This document shows positions 1 to 7,812 of a stretch of 11,615 nucleotides of DNA, one piece after another. Under the pieces are notes generated by a model. The model was not told where the DNA came from and made no database searches. It was given only the letters and a program-made list of their open reading frames with translations. Each line of letters starts with the position of its first letter. The stretch's first letter is position 1. Source of the stretch: an uncultured Faecalibacterium sp. (lineage in GTDB: Bacteria; Bacillota; Clostridia; Oscillospirales; Ruminococcaceae); contig CAKTGS010000063.1 in assembly GCA_934561485.1 (NCBI GenBank), positions 1 through 11,615 on the forward strand, written 5' to 3'. Made by a program: the position numbers and the translations under genes.

Positions 1-1833
1 ACCGGCTACGGCGAGGAGCTGGTCAAGAATGCGTTCCGCTGCGACTACGGTCTGGTGGAAACGGTGGCCCACTTCACCGCCGCCAAGTACTTCATGCCGG
101 ATGTGGACTTCATCATCGACATCGGCGGCCAGGATATGAAGTGCTTCAAGATCGAGGATGGTGCCATCAGCAACATCTTCCTGAACGAAGCCTGCTCTTC
201 CGGCTGCGGCAGCTTCCTGCAGACCTTTGCCCAGGCCCTGGGCTATGACGTCAAGGAGTTTGCCGCCCTGGGTCTGTTCGCAGACCGCCCGGTGGACCTG
301 GGCAGCCGCTGCACCGTGTTCATGAACAGCTCGGTGAAGCAGGCCCAGAAGGATGGTGCCAGCATTGAGAACATCTCCGCCGGTCTGTCCATCAGTGTGG
401 TCAAGAACGCGCTGTACAAGGTGATCCGCGCTTCCAGCCCCGAAGAGCTGGGCCGCAAGATCGTGGTGCAGGGCGGTACCTTTTATAATGAGGCTGTGCT
501 CCGCGCCTTTGAAAAAGAAATGGGCGTGGAAGTCATCCGCCCGGACATTGCCGGTCTGATGGGTGCCTACGGTGCAGCCCTGTACGGCCTGCGCCAGAGC
601 CAGAAGGCCCACAAGGAAACCTCTGCCATGATGAGCCAGGCTGAGCTGAAAGTCTTTGAACAGAAGGTGGTCAGCGTCAAGTGCGGCGGCTGCGGCAACC
701 ACTGCCAGCTTACCGTCAATACCTTTGCGGATGGCCGCAAGTACATTTCCGGCAACCGCTGCGATAAGCCCGTGACCGGTAAGAGCGCAGACGACAGCCT
801 GAACCTGTATGCCTACAAGCAGCAGCTGCTGGCCAGCTACAAGCCGGTGCCCGGCAAGCGCGGCTCCATTGGCATTCCGCTGTGCCTGGGCTTCTACGAA
901 CTGCTGCCCTTCTGGTGGGCCTTCTGGACCAAGCTGGGCTTTGCAGTACACACCAGCCCGGTGTCCAGCCGCGGGCTGTATCTGGCCGGTCAGGCCACCA
1001 TTCCCAGCGACACCGCCTGCTTCCCGGCCAAACTGAGCCACGGCCACATCAAGGCCCTGAGTCAGATGCAGCTGGACGCCATCTTCTACCCCTGCCTGAC
1101 CTACAACGTGGACGAGGGCCTGGGCGACAACCACTACAACTGCCCGGTGGTGGCCTATTACCCCGAAGTTCTGGCCGGCAACTGCCCGGAGCTGGAAGAC
1201 AGAAAGTTCATCTATGATTACGTGGGCATCCACCGCCCCAAGGATTTTGTGCACAAAATGGCCAAGGACGTGCTGCCGAAGTATTTTGGCGGCATCTCCG
1301 AGAAGGAAGTGCAGGCTGCTGCCGATGCTGCCTACGCCGAGTACGAATCCCACATGGCAAAGATCCGGGTCAAGGGCAGCGAGATCATTGACGAAGCCCG
1401 CCGCCAGGGCAAGCGCATCATTGTGCTGGCCGGCCGCCCGTATCATGTGGACCCGGAGGTCAACCACGGCATCGACCGCCTGATCACCCGCCACGGGGCT
1501 GCTGTGGTCACCGAGGACAGCATTTCTAACCGGGTGCAGAAGTTCCCCACCAGCGTGCTGAACCAGTGGACCTACCACAGCCGCCTGTATGCCGCTGCCA
1601 AATACTGCACCACCCAGAAGGATATGGATCTGGTGCAGCTGGTGTCCTTCGGCTGCGGCGTGGACGCCATTACCACCGATGAGACCCGCGAGATCCTGCA
1701 GGAGGGCAGCAAGCTGTACACCCAGCTCAAGATCGATGAGATCACCAACCTGGGCGCGGTGAACATCCGCCTGCGCAGCCTGTTTGCTGCTTTGGATGAG
1801 CGGGACGAGGCCGCCGCAGAAAAGGCAGAATAA
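1..1833 (+). CDS. 2-hydroxyacyl-CoA dehydratase activase (BadF/HgdC type) fused to DUF2229-like and downstream domains, 5'-truncated
   Basis: The frame is open from base 1, so the gene starts outside the window; the GTG at 55 is internal, because residues before it (TGYGEEL...) already fit the family. Numbering from 55: DIGGQDMK (22-29) belongs to the ASKHA ATPase fold, and NEACSSGCG (Cys47) and SRCTVF (Cys86) match the two cysteines that hold the inter-subunit [4Fe-4S] cluster in HgdC-type activases. A Cys knuckle follows at 208-239 (CGGCGNHC ... NRC), then a DUF2229-like region from about 269 (LCLGFYELLPFW) and a COG3581-like end (about 440-580, SFGCGVDA). Known family role: ATP-driven low-potential electron transfer to a 2-hydroxyacyl-CoA dehydratase or related double-cubane enzyme. 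The true substrate is unknown. The HgdB-like partner lies directly downstream. The visible part is 610 codons; full-length relatives usually carry further ATPase sequence upstream. Confidence 0.88.
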   Translation, partial: TGYGEELVKNAFRCDYGLVETVAHFTAAKYFMPDVDFIIDIGGQDMKCFKIEDGAISNIFLNEACSSGCGSFLQTFAQALGYDVKEFAALGLFADRPVDLGSRCTVFMNSSVKQAQKDGASIENISAGLSISVVKNALYKVIRASSPEELGRKIVVQGGTFYNEAVLRAFEKEMGVEVIRPDIAGLMGAYGAALYGLRQSQKAHKETSAMMSQAELKVFEQKVVSVKCGGCGNHCQLTVNTFADGRKYISGNRCDKPVTGKSADDSLNLYAYKQQLLASYKPVPGKRGSIGIPLCLGFYELLPFWWAFWTKLGFAVHTSPVSSRGLYLAGQATIPSDTACFPAKLSHGHIKALSQMQLDAIFYPCLTYNVDEGLGDNHYNCPVVAYYPEVLAGNCPELEDRKFIYDYVGIHRPKDFVHKMAKDVLPKYFGGISEKEVQAAADAAYAEYESHMAKIRVKGSEIIDEARRQGKRIIVLAGRPYHVDPEVNHGIDRLITRHGAAVVTEDSISNRVQKFPTSVLNQWTYHSRLYAAAKYCTTQKDMDLVQLVSFGCGVDAITTDETREILQEGSKLYTQLKIDEITNLGAVNIRLRSLFAALDERDEAAAEKAE

Positions 1834-1854
1834 AAGAAACCTTGAGATAAGCTG

Positions 1855-1983
1855 AAAGGCTTCCCCCGGTCGGGGAAAGCTGTCACCGCAGGTGACGGAT
1901 GAGGCGTGGGCAAGCAGTAGCTATCCTTAAATACCCCTCATCCGGCGCTTTGCGCCACCTTCCCCCCAAGGGGGGAAGGCTTT
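1855..1983. mobile_element. MITE-like palindromic intergenic element
   Basis: The two ends form an imperfect terminal inverted repeat of roughly 50 bp. The left end begins AAAGGCTTCCCCC, and the reverse complement of the right end begins AAAGCCTTCCCCCC. Both arms then carry a small hairpin (GTCACC-GCA-GGTGAC on the left, GGCGC-TTT-GCGCC on the right) followed by GGATGAGG on the left and its complement on the right. A 22-nt perfect palindrome (CCTTCCCCCC and its complement) sits near the right end. TGA flanks both sides (1853-1855 and 1983-1985), possibly a short target duplication. No transposase is present, so it would be non-autonomous. From memory, similar sequences recur between genes in Faecalibacterium genomes; I could not check this here. 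Confidence 0.65.
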
Positions 1984-2023
1984 GAAAGCGGCTTTCTTGA
2001 AGAAAACCACATAGGAGGAACCT

Positions 2024-3340
2024 ATGGAATATAATTATCCTAAATTTACCCCGGAGATGAAGAAAACCCATACCATCCTCATCCCCAATATGGCCATTAC
2101 CCAGTTTCGCCTGCTGGAATACGCCCTGCGCTATGACGGCTACAAGTGCGAAATTCTGGGCAACTGCGGCAGTGCCGTGGCACAGCTGGGTCTGAAGTAT
2201 GTGCACAACGATACCTGCTACCCGGCTCTGCTGGTCATCGGCCAGTTCCTGGATGCGCTGAACAGCGGCAAGTACGATCTGGAGCACACTGCTTTGCTGA
2301 TCACCCAGACCGGCGGCGGCTGCCGTGCTTCCAATTACATCCACCTGCTGCGCAAGGCACTGGTCAAGGCCGGCTACCCGCAGATCCCGGTGGCAAGCCT
2401 GAACTTCTCTGGCCTGGAAAAAGACAGCGGCTTCCAGATGACCCTGCCGCTGGCCCGCCGTGCCCTGGCCTGCATTTTCTACGGCGATATGCTGTGCGCC
2501 CTGCGCAACCAGGTGGCCCCCTATGAGAACGAAAAGGGTGCTGCCGATCAGATGGTGGACCGGTGGGTGGAGCGCCTGGGCCGGGTACTGCTGGCCGGCA
2601 AAGGCTATACCGCCAAGGAGATGAAGCACACCTTCCCGTTCATCGCGCAGGACTTTGCATCCATCCCGGTTACCCGGGTGCCCAAGGTCAAGGTGGGCGT
2701 GGTCGGTGAGATCTACGTCAAGTACAGCCCCCTGGGCAACAACGACCTGCAGAAATTCCTGGAAAGCCAGGACTGCGAGGTGAACTTCTCGGGCCTGATG
2801 GGCTTTGTGCAGTACTGCGCCTTCAACATGGGCGAGGACCACGTCCTGTACGGCGGCAAGCTGGCTGTAAAGATCGGCATTGACCAGTTCCTGAACTGGC
2901 TGGACAGCATCGAGCGGGCCATGCTCAAGGCCGAAGCTGATGCAGGCTTCTACGCACCCGGCCCCTTCAAAGAGCTGGTGGAAAAGCCCAAGGGCATCAT
3001 TTCGCTGGGGGCCAAGATGGGCGAGGGCTGGCTGCTGACCGCCGAGATGATCGAGCTGGTGCAGGGCGGCTACGGCAACATCGTGTGTGCCCAGCCCTTC
3101 GGCTGCCTGCCCAACCACATCGTGGGCAAGGGCATGGTAAACAAGATCCGTGCGTTGTACCCCAGCGCCAACATCACCCCCATCGACTACGACCCCAGCG
3201 CCACCAAGGTCAACCAGGAAAACCGCATCAAGCTGATGCTGGCCGTGGCCAAGGAGCGCCTGAACGCCCCGGCTGAGGCAAAGCCTCTGACGGCAGAGGA
3301 GATCGCAGGCGGTGCACCCCGGATCGAAGCGACCGTATAA
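2024..3340 (+). CDS. HgdB-type 2-hydroxyacyl-CoA dehydratase subunit (COG3580-like)
   Basis: This 438-residue protein matches the C-terminal module of the large clostridial activase/dehydratase-related proteins. The ATG at 2024 follows AGGAGG (2013-2018) at ideal spacing. Visible conserved blocks are FTPEMKKTHTILIP (8-21), KYVHNDTCYPALL (58-70, Cys65), TQTGGGCRASNY (94-105, Cys100), VGEIYVKYSPLGNN (227-240) and AQPFGCLPNHI (356-366, Cys361). Family members bind iron-sulfur clusters with such cysteines and accept electrons from the activase; which cysteines are ligands here is inference. It lies 190 bp after the activase, and the gap is mostly the palindromic element, so co-transcription is likely but would have to read through that element's hairpins. 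I see no convincing promoter in the gap. Substrate unknown; a role other than hydroxyacyl-CoA dehydration, as in double-cubane proteins, is possible. Confidence 0.88.
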   Translation: MEYNYPKFTPEMKKTHTILIPNMAITQFRLLEYALRYDGYKCEILGNCGSAVAQLGLKYVHNDTCYPALLVIGQFLDALNSGKYDLEHTALLITQTGGGCRASNYIHLLRKALVKAGYPQIPVASLNFSGLEKDSGFQMTLPLARRALACIFYGDMLCALRNQVAPYENEKGAADQMVDRWVERLGRVLLAGKGYTAKEMKHTFPFIAQDFASIPVTRVPKVKVGVVGEIYVKYSPLGNNDLQKFLESQDCEVNFSGLMGFVQYCAFNMGEDHVLYGGKLAVKIGIDQFLNWLDSIERAMLKAEADAGFYAPGPFKELVEKPKGIISLGAKMGEGWLLTAEMIELVQGGYGNIVCAQPFGCLPNHIVGKGMVNKIRALYPSANITPIDYDPSATKVNQENRIKLMLAVAKERLNAPAEAKPLTAEEIAGGAPRIEATV

Positions 3341-3353
3341 CGGCAAACCCAGA

Positions 3354-3402
3354 AGCACAGAGCAGTACCCCGGAAAACCGGGAGAAGGCTCTGTGCTTTT
3401 TT
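3354..3402 (+). terminator. Rho-independent terminator after the dehydratase gene
   Basis: Outer arms AGCACAGAGC (3354-3363) and GCTCTGTGCT (3388-3397) are perfectly complementary. An inner hairpin CCCGG-AAAA-CCGGG (3369-3382) sits in the loop, and a run of six T follows (3397-3402). It lies 13 bp after the stop codon at 3338-3340. Confidence 0.9.
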
Positions 3403-3466
3403 GTGTGGAAAATGAGGCAGGAACCCGGTGCCGGATTGTGCACCCTGCCCGAAATTGCAAAACTGC

Positions 3467-3495
3467 TTGACAGCAGGGGCGGCGCGGGATAACAT
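3467..3495 (+). promoter_or_regulatory. Sigma-70-type promoter for the TPR lipoprotein gene
   Basis: A perfect -35 box TTGACA (3467-3472) is followed by a 17-bp spacer and TAACAT (3490-3495, four of six matches to TATAAT). It lies between the upstream terminator and a strong ribosome binding site, AAGGAGG at 3505-3511, eight bases before the ATG. A weak inverted repeat, GGTGC/GCACC (3427-3431 and 3440-3444), lies upstream and could be an operator, but nothing further supports that. Confidence 0.65.
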
Positions 3496-3519
3496 GAGAG
3501 AAAAAAGGAGGAATCATTC

Positions 3520-4890
3520 ATGTTTGCGGAAACGACCAAAAAAGCAGCGCTGCGGCTGACAGCGCTGCTTCTGCTGGCGGCCATGCTCTTTACAGCATGT
3601 TCCCCCGGCGCACAGAAAACGATCGACCAGCTGGAACTGGGCCGGAAGTATCTGACCGAAATGAATTACACCGAGGCCATTGCCGCCTTTACCGAGGCCA
3701 TCCGGCTGAACCCGGACGACATCCAGGCTTACCTGGGGCGTGCGCAGGCCTATGAGGCATTGGGCAAGTACGAGGAAGCCAAGGACGATTACACCACCGT
3801 GATCGAAAAGGCGGACGACCTGCCCTATACGCAGGCACAGGCCTACGCCGGGCGCGCAGAGATCAACGAAACACTGGATGAACCGATGAGCGTGGAATCG
3901 GACTACAGCAAGGCACTGGCCCTTCTGGAACGGGACGATGTGGGCACCGCAGAAAAAATTGCAGCGGCAACCGTTACGGCCCTGACCATCAAGGTGCTGT
4001 ACCAGCACGTGGAAAGCTGCATCCGGCTGCAGCAGCGGGATAAGGCTCTGACCGATTACGACAAGCTGGAGCAGCTGGGCGAGGATGTGAGCAATGCCCG
4101 GGATACGCTGGACGAGGTGCTGAAAAACGAGGAAAACGGCGTGGAAACGCCTGCGGATACGGACGCCGGGCAGACCCCGGCGGAAGAGGATGCTTCCACC
4201 GAACCGGAAGAACCGGCCGATTCCAAACCGGACGAAGCCGGGCAGGAAGAGCAGCCGGCATCGTCTGCATCCAGCAAGCCGCAGGAGGAGACACCGGCTT
4301 CCTCTGCGGAGCAGAAGCCGACTGTGGAGCCGGAAAAGAGCTATACTGAGACAGAGAACTGGACAACGGATGGCTTTTCGGATGGCAGTGTGAGCAAGAA
4401 CACGACCAAGACGACCGTGACTTATCAGGTCGGCGGGAAAAAGCTTCATGTAACGAGCGATTATGACGCGCAGCATGTTTATGCAGATGGAACCATCGAG
4501 CCCATTGAGGAAGATATGTACACGATGCACACAACACGGCAGGACAGCTACACCCTTTCCAATGCCGTGCAGTCGGTGGAACGTGTGGGAAAAGATCATC
4601 TCATCGTCTATGTCCCGGCGGGAACGGTCATCCAGGTAACGGAGACCTGCAATTCGACCAGCTCGGAGGAAGGGAAATATGATTTGTGGTTGTGCACCCT
4701 GGACGGTGTGAGCACGGAAGCGGACCGCAAGGCAGAATGTGCGAACGACACGACCCCGTGGGATGATTCGCGGCTGACAAACAACGACACATCGGTCACG
4801 ATCCAGAAGGATCAGATGTGCAAGGTGTTTGCATATGACTTGTGGTCACCGCGCCGTGCCCTGGGCGGCATTACCTTCTGCGGCGTATAA
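3520..4890 (+). CDS. TPR-repeat lipoprotein with Pro/Glu-rich linker and unrecognised C-terminal domain
   Basis: This 456-residue protein has a lipoprotein signal: Lys7-Lys8, a hydrophobic stretch (residues 9-26) and a lipobox-like LFTAC with Cys27, so it is likely anchored on the outer face of the membrane. Two clear TPR units follow (about 35-68 and 69-102, the first ending IRLNPDD), with a probable third at 104-137 and weaker helical sequence to about 203. Residues 208-273 are a low-complexity Pro/Glu/Ser/Ala linker. The C-terminal 180 residues are rich in Thr, Asp and beta-prone segments, hold five cysteines (377, 392, 407, 434, 454) and match no family I recognise. It has its own promoter and a shared terminator downstream, so it appears monocistronic. 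TPRs suggest protein binding. The C-terminal part uses ACG for threonine more than the neighbouring genes do. Confidence 0.85.
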   Translation: MFAETTKKAALRLTALLLLAAMLFTACSPGAQKTIDQLELGRKYLTEMNYTEAIAAFTEAIRLNPDDIQAYLGRAQAYEALGKYEEAKDDYTTVIEKADDLPYTQAQAYAGRAEINETLDEPMSVESDYSKALALLERDDVGTAEKIAAATVTALTIKVLYQHVESCIRLQQRDKALTDYDKLEQLGEDVSNARDTLDEVLKNEENGVETPADTDAGQTPAEEDASTEPEEPADSKPDEAGQEEQPASSASSKPQEETPASSAEQKPTVEPEKSYTETENWTTDGFSDGSVSKNTTKTTVTYQVGGKKLHVTSDYDAQHVYADGTIEPIEEDMYTMHTTRQDSYTLSNAVQSVERVGKDHLIVYVPAGTVIQVTETCNSTSSEEGKYDLWLCTLDGVSTEADRKAECANDTTPWDDSRLTNNDTSVTIQKDQMCKVFAYDLWSPRRALGGITFCGV

Positions 4891-4919
4891 GCCGCTGCCC
4901 CAAAACAAAACCAGCAGAC

Positions 4920-4958
4920 AAAAGTGCCCTGCACGGAAAACCCGTGCAGGGCACTTTT
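4920..4958. terminator. Bidirectional terminator between convergent genes
   Basis: A near-perfect 16-17 bp stem (AAAGTGCCCTGCACGG, a short A-rich loop, then CCGTGCAGGGCACTTT) has a T run on the plus strand (five T) and a shorter one, four T, on the minus strand. It lies 29 bp after the lipoprotein stop and about 70 bp after the stop of the converging phosphofructokinase, so it can serve both. Confidence 0.88.
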
Positions 4959-5026
4959 TGCAGAACGTCAAGCCGTTCCGGATCACAGAACAAAAGGGGA
5001 GAGAACCTGTCGGGAGCGCTCTGCCG

Positions 5027-6259
5027 TTACTTCTGATTCTTCATGTAGATGTGGTGGGGCAGACCGGCAATGTACAGCGGGGTCAGCTCTGCCTGAATCA
5101 GCGGGCGGGCATACTCGAGGAAGTCCTCGGTCATCTGGGTATGGTTTTCGTTCATCCAGCTCAGCGGCACCTTCTTTTCCAGGTTGGCCACTTCACTGAT
5201 GGGGTGCAGCTCGGTGGTGCACTGGTACGGGCTGTTGGAGATGCGCTTCAGGGCCACCATCTGGCCGGTCACGCCCTCAAAGGCAGCCTTGGCGGCGGCA
5301 CCGCCCACCTGGTAAGCCTCGGTGATGTCGGTGCGGCTGGTCAGGTGGCCGGCGCAGCGCTGCAGGGTGGAAAGCTCGATGCAGCGGGTCTTGGTGTCCA
5401 GATTGCGGGCCACCACATTGGCCAGATAGCGGGCTGTACCGGTCAGGGCCTTGTGGCCGAAGGCGTCTACTGCGTGCACATCATCGGCCAGTTCGCAGAC
5501 GTAGCGGCCATCCTCCAGCTTGACGCCTTCGGACACGGCAATCACGATGCTGGGCTTCTTCTCCTGCATCACGCGCACCTTCTCAATGAAGTGGTCCACG
5601 TTGAAGGGCACTTCGGGCAGGCAGATCATGTCCACGCCCTCGCAGTCGTCGCTCTTGGCCAGAGCGGCGGCGGCGGTCAGCCAACCGGCATTGCGGCCCA
5701 TGATCTCCACCACGGTCACATACTTGGTGCCGTACACGGTGGCATCACGGATGATCTCCTTCATCACCACGCCGATGTACTTGGCCGCAGAGCCGTAACC
5801 GGGGGTGTGGTCGGTGACCATCAGGTCGTTGTCAATGGTCTTGGGCACGCCCATAAAGCGGATGCCGCTCTGGATGCGCTCGCCGTACTCGGCCAGCTTG
5901 CCAATGGTGTCCATGGAGTCGTTGCCGCCAATGTAGAAGAAGTAACCGATGTTCAGCTTTTCCAGAATGGCAAACAGCTTTTTGTACACGGCTTCGTCCT
6001 CGTGCCAGTCCGGCAGCTTGTAGCGGCAGCTGCCCAGAAAGCTGGACGGCGTGCGCTTGAGCAGCTCAATGTCCAGGTCGTCCGTCAGCACGGTGGAAAG
6101 GTCCACCACGCGCTCTTCCAGCAGACCGGCAACACCGTTGCACATGCCGTAAACGATGTCTGCGCCGCGGCTCTTGCAGCTTTCAAACACGCCCGCCAGG
6201 CTTGCATTGATGACGGAAGTAGGACCGCCAGACTGACCAACGATTGCATTTTTACCCAT
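5027..6259 (-). CDS. pfp: 6-phosphofructokinase, probably PPi-dependent (paralogue 1)
   Basis: This 410-residue PFK-family enzyme phosphorylates fructose 6-phosphate to fructose 1,6-bisphosphate in glycolysis, in the cytoplasm. Visible motifs: GQSGGPT (8-14), GGNDSMDT (111-118), PKTIDND (139-145, Asp143 matching the catalytic base of E. coli PfkA) and IMGRNAGW (186-193). In ATP enzymes the phosphoryl-donor site reads GGDGS and PGTIDND; here Asp114 and Lys140 replace the two glycines, the combination known to select pyrophosphate over ATP. The residue before Asp114 is Asn, not the usual Asp. The ATG at 6259 follows a CTCCTTTT complement (AAAAGGAG on the minus strand, 6268-6275) eight bases away. 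The paralogue ends 85 bp upstream and the two are probably one operon. Donor specificity is inferred from motifs only. Confidence 0.9.
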   Translation of the reverse strand: MGKNAIVGQSGGPTSVINASLAGVFESCKSRGADIVYGMCNGVAGLLEERVVDLSTVLTDDLDIELLKRTPSSFLGSCRYKLPDWHEDEAVYKKLFAILEKLNIGYFFYIGGNDSMDTIGKLAEYGERIQSGIRFMGVPKTIDNDLMVTDHTPGYGSAAKYIGVVMKEIIRDATVYGTKYVTVVEIMGRNAGWLTAAAALAKSDDCEGVDMICLPEVPFNVDHFIEKVRVMQEKKPSIVIAVSEGVKLEDGRYVCELADDVHAVDAFGHKALTGTARYLANVVARNLDTKTRCIELSTLQRCAGHLTSRTDITEAYQVGGAAAKAAFEGVTGQMVALKRISNSPYQCTTELHPISEVANLEKKVPLSWMNENHTQMTEDFLEYARPLIQAELTPLYIAGLPHHIYMKNQK

Positions 6260-6304
6260 GATGATTTCTCCTTTTTTGTTTTTTCTGTTTCGGCTTTTAT
6301 CAAA

Positions 6305-6318
6305 CGTGCAGGTGCACG
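6305..6318 (-). other. Small hairpin in the gap between the two phosphofructokinase genes
   Basis: CGTGC-AGGT-GCACG forms a 5-bp stem in the 85-bp gap, followed on the minus strand by only three T. That is too weak to be a confident terminator. It could slow or process the joint transcript and set unequal expression of the two genes, which is inference. Confidence 0.3.
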
Positions 6319-6344
6319 AAAACAGACGCGGGAAAGGGGGAAGA

Positions 6345-7568
6345 TTACAGGCGGATGTGGCGCGGCGTGCCGTTGACGTACACGGGGGTCACTTCGTCCA
6401 GGATCAGCGGGCGGGCGTATTCCTCAAAGGCTTCCGTCACCTGCATTCCGTCCGGGGTGATCCAGTCCAGCGGCACCTTCTTTTCCAGGTTGGCCACCTG
6501 CTGCACATCCACCGATTTGGCAACGCACTGGTAGGGATAGCTGGAAATGCGCTCCAGCGCGATCATGCGGCCGCTCTCGCCCGCAAAGGCAGCGGCTGCG
6601 GCGGCACCGCCCACGGCGTAGGCCTCGTTCACATCCGTGCGGCTGGCCAGGTGGCTGGCGCAGCGCTGCAGGGTGGAAAACTCAATGGCGCGGCTCTTGC
6701 AGCTCAGCTTTTCGTGGATCAGCTCAGAGAGGTACCGGCTGGTGCCGCTGAGCACAGCCTTGTGGCCAAAGGCGTCCAGCTGGCCGGCGGTGGAAACCAG
6801 ATCGCACAGGTAGGTGCCATCGGCGGTTTTCACGCCCTCGCTGGCCGCAATGATCACATTGGGCTTGACCCGCTGCAGGGCATCCACCTTGGCCAGGAAT
6901 TTGTCCTGGTCAAAGGGCACCTCCGGCAGCAGGATCAGGTCTGGGCCTTCGCAGTCGTCTCCGCCGGCCAGGCAGGCCGCACCGGCCAGCCATCCTGCGT
7001 GGCGGCCCATGATCTCGGCTACCGTCACGCTGCGGATGTCGTACACGGAAGAATCCCGGATGACTTCCTTTAAAATGGTGGCAATGTACTTGGCCGCCGA
7101 GCCGTAGCCGGGGGTGTGGTCGGTCAGGCACAGGTCGTTGTCGATGGTTTTGGGCACGCCGATGAACCGCACCGGGCTGCCCACGCGGTCGCCGTAGCGG
7201 CTGAGCTTGGCAATGGTGTCCATGGAGTCGTTGCCGCCAATGTAGAACACCGCGCAGATGTCGTACTTGTCAAACAGGGTAAACAGCTTGACGAACGGGG
7301 TCGAGTCGGTGTCCGGATCCGGCAGCTTGAAGCGGCAGCTGCCCAGATAGCTGGACGGGGTGCGCTTGAGCAGCTCAATGCTCATGCGGTCGTCCAGCAG
7401 CACGTTCAGCTCGATCAGCTCTTCTTTCAGCAGCCCTTCAATGCCGTATTTCATGCCGTACACCTTGTCGGCACCCAGGCTGCAGGCAGCTTTGTATACG
7501 CCTGCCAGGCTGGAATTGATCACGGCAGTGGGGCCGCCGCTCTGACCAATGATGACGTTTTTGGCCAT
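6345..7568 (-). CDS. pfp: 6-phosphofructokinase, probably PPi-dependent (paralogue 2, promoter-proximal)
   Basis: This 407-residue paralogue of the downstream enzyme has every donor-site motif at the same residue numbers: GQSGGPT (8-14), GGNDSMDT (111-118, Asp114), PKTIDND (139-145, Lys140, Asp143) and IMGRHAGW. By eye over half of the residues are identical, with the differences spread along the chain. The Asp/Lys pair again points to pyrophosphate as phosphoryl donor. I chose the ATG at 7568 because AAGGAGG (7574-7580) lies five bases upstream and the family N-terminus MxKNxIxGQSGGPT starts there. The frame stays open for 80 more codons upstream, but that stretch is not PFK-like and runs past the promoter. 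This is the first gene of the two-gene operon. Two copies could differ in allostery, donor or substrate (for example sedoheptulose 7-phosphate, used by some PPi enzymes); the sequence does not settle it. Confidence 0.9.
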   Translation of the reverse strand: MAKNVIIGQSGGPTAVINSSLAGVYKAACSLGADKVYGMKYGIEGLLKEELIELNVLLDDRMSIELLKRTPSSYLGSCRFKLPDPDTDSTPFVKLFTLFDKYDICAVFYIGGNDSMDTIAKLSRYGDRVGSPVRFIGVPKTIDNDLCLTDHTPGYGSAAKYIATILKEVIRDSSVYDIRSVTVAEIMGRHAGWLAGAACLAGGDDCEGPDLILLPEVPFDQDKFLAKVDALQRVKPNVIIAASEGVKTADGTYLCDLVSTAGQLDAFGHKAVLSGTSRYLSELIHEKLSCKSRAIEFSTLQRCASHLASRTDVNEAYAVGGAAAAAAFAGESGRMIALERISSYPYQCVAKSVDVQQVANLEKKVPLDWITPDGMQVTEAFEEYARPLILDEVTPVYVNGTPRHIRL

Positions 7569-7573
7569 GAGAA

Positions 7574-7580
7574 CCTCCTT
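7574..7580 (-). promoter_or_regulatory. Ribosome binding site fixing the paralogue 2 start
   Basis: The minus strand reads AAGGAGG, five bases before the ATG at 7568. It decides the start against longer readings of the same open frame. Confidence 0.85.
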
Positions 7581-7772
7581 TTTATCAGTTCCTTTTTTAC
7601 CTTCTGTATCCCTGCACCCCTGCCGTCCGCACCGCTTTGCTTGGAAATGGCCCGCGGCCCTGCACAGCACACGAACCGGAACGGCAAACAAAAGCAGATT
7701 TGCAAGTCTTACAAAAAATGATGCAGCATGTGCATTGGCTTGTTGTAAAATGCGCAAAATTGCACCATCTCT

Positions 7773-7801
7773 ATTGTAACGATTTTGCTTGTTGTATGCA
7801 A
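7773..7801 (-). promoter_or_regulatory. Promoter of the phosphofructokinase operon
   Basis: On the minus strand, TTGCAT (7801-7796), a 17-bp spacer and TACAAT (7778-7773, five of six to consensus) form a plausible sigma-70-type promoter. Transcription from it would give a leader of about 200 nt before the paralogue 2 start. I see no riboswitch fold in that leader. The 10-bp direct repeat GCTTGTTGTA occurs at 7738-7747 (in the leader) and 7787-7796 (across the spacer and the end of the -35 box), 49 bp apart, and may be a regulator site. Confidence 0.55.
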
Positions 7802-7812
7802 GACCCAATTGG

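Noticed and set aside
1883..3517. Long minus-strand open frame opposite the dehydratase gene
   Set aside because: It is antisense to a clear conserved gene, has no recognisable motifs, and reflects the high GC third positions of the real gene.
3514..4599. Minus-strand open frame opposite the TPR lipoprotein gene
   Set aside because: It is a low-complexity Leu/Arg-rich antisense reading of a gene with clear signal peptide and TPRs.
4829..6376. Long plus-strand open frame opposite the first phosphofructokinase
   Set aside because: It is a His/Gly/Leu-rich antisense reading of a conserved enzyme and crosses a terminator.
7772..7787. A CcpA-type cre operator at the phosphofructokinase promoter (around TGTAACGATTTTGC)
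   Set aside because: The half-sites do not align with the cre consensus without a deletion.
7569..7808. An 80-codon N-terminal extension of the second phosphofructokinase
   Set aside because: The extension is not PFK-like, reaches upstream of the predicted promoter, and a strong ribosome binding site sits just before the ATG at 7568.
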